A stretch of 64,000 nucleotides of DNA, taken from an uncultured Bacteroidales bacterium. GTDB taxonomy: Bacteria > Bacteroidota > Bacteroidia > Bacteroidales > F082. The notes under the pieces were generated by a model. The model was not told where the DNA came from and ran no database searches. It worked only from the letters and a program-made list of their open reading frames with translations. The position numbers and the translations under genes were made by a program. The DNA lies in contig ONJF01000001.1 of the NCBI GenBank assembly GCA_900318085.1, forward strand, positions 62,001-126,000, in the 5' to 3' direction. Positions 61,570 through 64,000 of the stretch are shown here, piece by piece (the stretch's first letter is position 1; each line of letters begins with the position of its first letter).

Positions 61570-62394
61570 ATGAGATTAATCATCGATGCCGGATCAACCA
61601 AAATGGAATGGATCCTGATGGAAGGAAACGTAGTGAAATCGCGTTTCATGACCGAGGGATTCAACCCCAATTATTCCGACAGGCAATGCCTTGTAGAGAC
61701 GTGCCACGGCGCGTCTCTACCCAACGAAATCCATTCGATACATTATTATGGAACGGGTTGCGGCAATCCTCAGAATTGCCAAATGATCGGAGAGGTGTTC
61801 CAAAACCGTTTTCCTGATGCTGAAATCCATGTCACCCACGACCTGATGGCTTCATGCCATGCCGTTTTAGGTCACGAAAAAGGCATCGTCTGCATTCTTG
61901 GAACGGGATCGAACGCCTGTGTCTATGATGGTGATGAGATTGTGGACAGGGCCGTCTCCCTTGGTTATCTCGTCGGTGATGAAGGCAGCGGCATGCACAT
62001 CGGCAGGGAAGTGGTGCGGTCGTATTTCTATGGCTTCATGCCCGAGGACTTGAGGCAGCAATTCGAAGCTGCCTATCAGTTGGAGTTGAATGATTTCGTC
62101 CATCATCTGTATCACGAGGGACAACCCTCAAAATACCTGGCTTCCTTTGCCGAATTTGCGGGCGAGCATAAGACACATCCTTATATCCATGGGCTGGTGA
62201 AAGCTTGTTTCAAGGCCTTTGTCGAAGCTTTTATCCTACGTTTCAATGACTGCAGCTCTATGAAGATTGGCTTCGTGGGCTCGGTGGCTTTTCATTTCAG
62301 CGATGTCATGGAAGAGACCTTGTCCGACTACGGCCTTGTCATGGGCGAGGTCCTGCAGACTCCAGCCGCGGGTTTGGTGCGTTATTACCAATAA
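61570..62394 (+). CDS. BadF/BadG-type sugar kinase, N-acetylglucosamine kinase-like
   Basis: 274 aa. ASKHA-fold ATPase: phosphate-1 loop LIIDAGSTKMEWIL at the start, phosphate-2 region VCILGTGSNACVYDG, then GYLVGDEGSGMHIGREVVRS and adenosine-loop-like GFVGSVAFHFSDVM. Bacteroidota relatives are annotated as N-acetylglucosamine kinases, which would fit the GH109 and NahK-like genes elsewhere in the window; the substrate is not shown by the sequence. Codons for LVETCHGASL near residues 41-50 are a 28-bp GTAGAGACG palindrome inserted in frame. Confidence 0.85.
   Translation: MRLIIDAGSTKMEWILMEGNVVKSRFMTEGFNPNYSDRQCLVETCHGASLPNEIHSIHYYGTGCGNPQNCQMIGEVFQNRFPDAEIHVTHDLMASCHAVLGHEKGIVCILGTGSNACVYDGDEIVDRAVSLGYLVGDEGSGMHIGREVVRSYFYGFMPEDLRQQFEAAYQLELNDFVHHLYHEGQPSKYLASFAEFAGEHKTHPYIHGLVKACFKAFVEAFILRFNDCSSMKIGFVGSVAFHFSDVMEETLSDYGLVMGEVLQTPAAGLVRYYQ
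61693..61720. repeat. GTAGAGACG..CGTCTCTAC palindrome, copy 3, inside a gene
   Basis: GTAGAGACG (61693-61701) and CGTCTCTAC (61712-61720) are exact complements. Lies within the BadF-type gene and keeps the frame. Confidence 0.88.
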
Positions 62395-62399
62395 ATGTA

Positions 62400-62407
62400 T
62401 ATCTTTG
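62400..62407 (+). promoter_or_regulatory. -7 box very close to the third TPR kinase
   Basis: TATCTTTG ends only 5 nt before ATG 62413, so transcription would begin at or next to the start codon. Confidence 0.5.
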
Positions 62408-62412
62408 TGGCG

Positions 62413-64000
62413 ATGAAGAAACTGTTTTTACTCATAGTATGCCTTTGTTCGATGGTCGCGGCCAATGCCCATGAAATCGACAGTCTGTATGCCGTTTTCC
62501 TCGGCAGTCGTGGCGAAAACGCCGTGCGATTGGCCAACGTGATTGTGACGATGGCGGGCGACTCGGCTGGCTTTACGAATGTTACCCCGTCGGATGTCAT
62601 GAACGATAAGTTGCTCAAGTCATTGATCTTTTGGCATTTCGATCGTTCCGAGATGGTGGAGGTCATCAGTTATTCCAACAAGGCTCTCGAGCAATATAGC
62701 CAGAAAGAAGACCTTTTCAATATGGCAGGGTGTTATAATACCCTTGGCGTGGCTTATCAGCGTACTGGTCAACTTGAAGAGGCTATTGACAGTTACAACC
62801 GTTGTAATGAACTTATGATGCAACTCAACGAGCAGGAATCCAATCCGTTTTATGAGAAGAACATACGCTACACTACCAATAACATGGCGGCCATCTATAG
62901 CTCGATGGGCGAATTGGATAGGGCAGAGGAAATGAATTCAAAGTGCATCAATCTGATGGGCGAGTTGGTTGATGACCGTGACTATCAAGATATGGCGACC
63001 TACCTGCATAACCTCTCCGATATCTATCTTTCGCAATCGGAAAGCATGGAGGGACAGCGTAGAAAGGAAAAAGTGGAGAAGGCTGTGGCGCTTTCCGAGC
63101 AAGCCCTGGAGTATTCACTCGACCACAATGACTCGCCTAACAAAGTGGCGCAACGTCAGATGGTGTTGGCACGTGCCTATTTTGCTGCTGGTCGTGAAGA
63201 CGAGGCCTATACGATGATTGAGGAAGCTTTGCATTCGGCGGAGACGGAGGAGGATCTTTTCGTTCAGGCGGAGATTGAGACTTTGTTTGGACATTTCCTT
63301 CTTGTCGATGGGCAATATAGGGATGCGGAAAACCATTTTCAGAAAGCCATTGCCCTCTCGAAGGAAGGTAATTATGACGAGTGTCTGCTTAATGCCTACA
63401 AGGGGGCCTGCGATGCCTCGAGGCATTTTGATGCAAACAAAGCCTTGGCATATTATGAGATGAGTTCAGCCCTAAAAGATTCGATTTTCAATGAGAGCCA
63501 GCAAGCTCTCGTTCGTGACTATCAGGTGAAATACGATCTTGCTGAGAAAGAACACCAGTTGGAGATTCAGGAGAAAAACAACCGGACACAAGCCGCAGAA
63601 ATCATCATACTGTTTATCTTTGCTGGATTGCTCATCATCATCATGGTCATTTTGGTGCGTCTGATTCGCGTTAGGAAGAAGCAGAACAAGACATTGGCAC
63701 GGCTCAACGAGACCCAGAACCGTATCCTTTCGGTCGCCTCTCACGACGTGAAGAACTCAGTGTTGGCGCAGAACATGGTGTTGAAGTTGGCCAATGAGCA
63801 TTTCGACAGCCTCAGTCGCGAGGAACTGAAGGAGAACATGGTGGCGCTGAAGAAGGGTTCCGATGAGTTGAAAGACAAGCTCTACACCATTCTGCATTGG
63901 ATCTATGGCGAGTTGGGCAAGGAAGCCAATCCGCCGGCGATGTTCAACTTGTTGCAGACCGTAGAGGAAGGCGTCAGGCCTCACAACGAGGAGTTGAAAG
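62413..64000 (+). CDS. TPR sensor histidine kinase, truncated by the window end
   Basis: 529 codons are visible and the frame is open at the edge. Signal peptide MKKLFLLIVCLCSMVAANA; TPR region (AGCYNTLGVAYQRTGQLEEA; NNMAAIYSSMGELDRAEEMN) to about 370; transmembrane helix about 396-418; H box SVASHDVKNSVLAQN with His444. The HATPase domain is beyond the window. The H box (HDVKNSV) departs from HDLRTPL more than in the first paralogue. An in-frame ATG at 62395 would lengthen it by six residues but overlaps the promoter box. No regulator is visible yet. Confidence 0.9.
   Translation, partial: MKKLFLLIVCLCSMVAANAHEIDSLYAVFLGSRGENAVRLANVIVTMAGDSAGFTNVTPSDVMNDKLLKSLIFWHFDRSEMVEVISYSNKALEQYSQKEDLFNMAGCYNTLGVAYQRTGQLEEAIDSYNRCNELMMQLNEQESNPFYEKNIRYTTNNMAAIYSSMGELDRAEEMNSKCINLMGELVDDRDYQDMATYLHNLSDIYLSQSESMEGQRRKEKVEKAVALSEQALEYSLDHNDSPNKVAQRQMVLARAYFAAGREDEAYTMIEEALHSAETEEDLFVQAEIETLFGHFLLVDGQYRDAENHFQKAIALSKEGNYDECLLNAYKGACDASRHFDANKALAYYEMSSALKDSIFNESQQALVRDYQVKYDLAEKEHQLEIQEKNNRTQAAEIIILFIFAGLLIIIMVILVRLIRVRKKQNKTLARLNETQNRILSVASHDVKNSVLAQNMVLKLANEHFDSLSREELKENMVALKKGSDELKDKLYTILHWIYGELGKEANPPAMFNLLQTVEEGVRPHNEELK

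Noticed and set aside
1..64000. tRNA and rRNA genes
   Set aside because: None was noticed by eye; short tRNA genes could be missed without a covariance-model search.

Overview
The window comes from a Bacteroidota (Bacteroidales-type) genome, probably a gut, rumen or other host-associated anaerobe. The evidence is the recurring -7 promoter box TAnnTTTG (TATCTTTG, TATATTTG, TACATTTG) upstream of many genes, lipoproteins and giant secreted proteins built from fibronectin III, choice-of-anchor J and BspA-type leucine-rich repeats, a type IX secretion (T9SS) sorting domain, GH109/NahK amino-sugar genes, and PorT-like outer-membrane barrels. No tRNA, rRNA, CRISPR array or canonical insertion sequence was recognised. 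The first and last genes run off the window.

Layout. 1-7257 (minus): the C-terminally truncated start of a large secreted repeat protein, an outer-membrane beta-barrel and two lipoproteins. 7390-10133 (plus): four tandem small lipoproteins with a repeated YG[SPGA]P motif, followed by a radical SAM/SPASM enzyme of the rSAM/lipoprotein type. 10196-13839: shikimate kinase, a TPR sensor histidine kinase, a four-helix-bundle gene framed by a perfect 23-bp inverted repeat, and a LuxR-type response regulator. 14051-27119: two giant secreted proteins (2097 and 2154 aa). 27163-31489 (minus): RlmD-like rRNA methyltransferase, AroE, a small multidrug-export-like membrane protein and a TPR protein. 31583-38806 (plus): TPM-domain protein, a small basic protein, split transketolase, alkaline phosphatase and a GT2 fusion. 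38854-43192 (minus): two nucleoside-hydrolase-like paralogues and a GH109 glycosidase, divergent from a NahK-like sugar kinase. 44605-51960: a third giant secreted protein and a second TPR kinase/LuxR regulator pair. 51941-64000: thioredoxin-like protein, EEP-family phosphatase/nuclease, EamA transporter, acyl-CoA synthetase, T9SS cargo protein, arginine decarboxylase, BadF-type kinase and a third, truncated TPR kinase.

How the genes work together. Most of the window concerns the cell surface: large adhesin-like proteins lie beside TPR-kinase/LuxR pairs, which suggests surface sensing linked to surface-protein expression. GH109, NahK and the BadF kinase fit scavenging of N-acetylhexosamines from host glycans. 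The rSAM-lipoprotein cluster is the best candidate for a poorly described system: one enzyme beside four lipoproteins carrying five YGxP-containing coiled-coil repeats, one degenerate repeat and two extra YGxP sites.

The intergenic DNA is unusual. At least a dozen gaps hold short degenerate word repeats. A roughly 130-140 bp palindromic element occurs three times. Smaller palindromes (GTAGAGACG..CGTCTCTAC; TTCGACAGGCTCA..) occur between genes and also in frame inside two coding sequences. Two shikimate-pathway genes, aroK and aroE, have ends that merge into these repeats.
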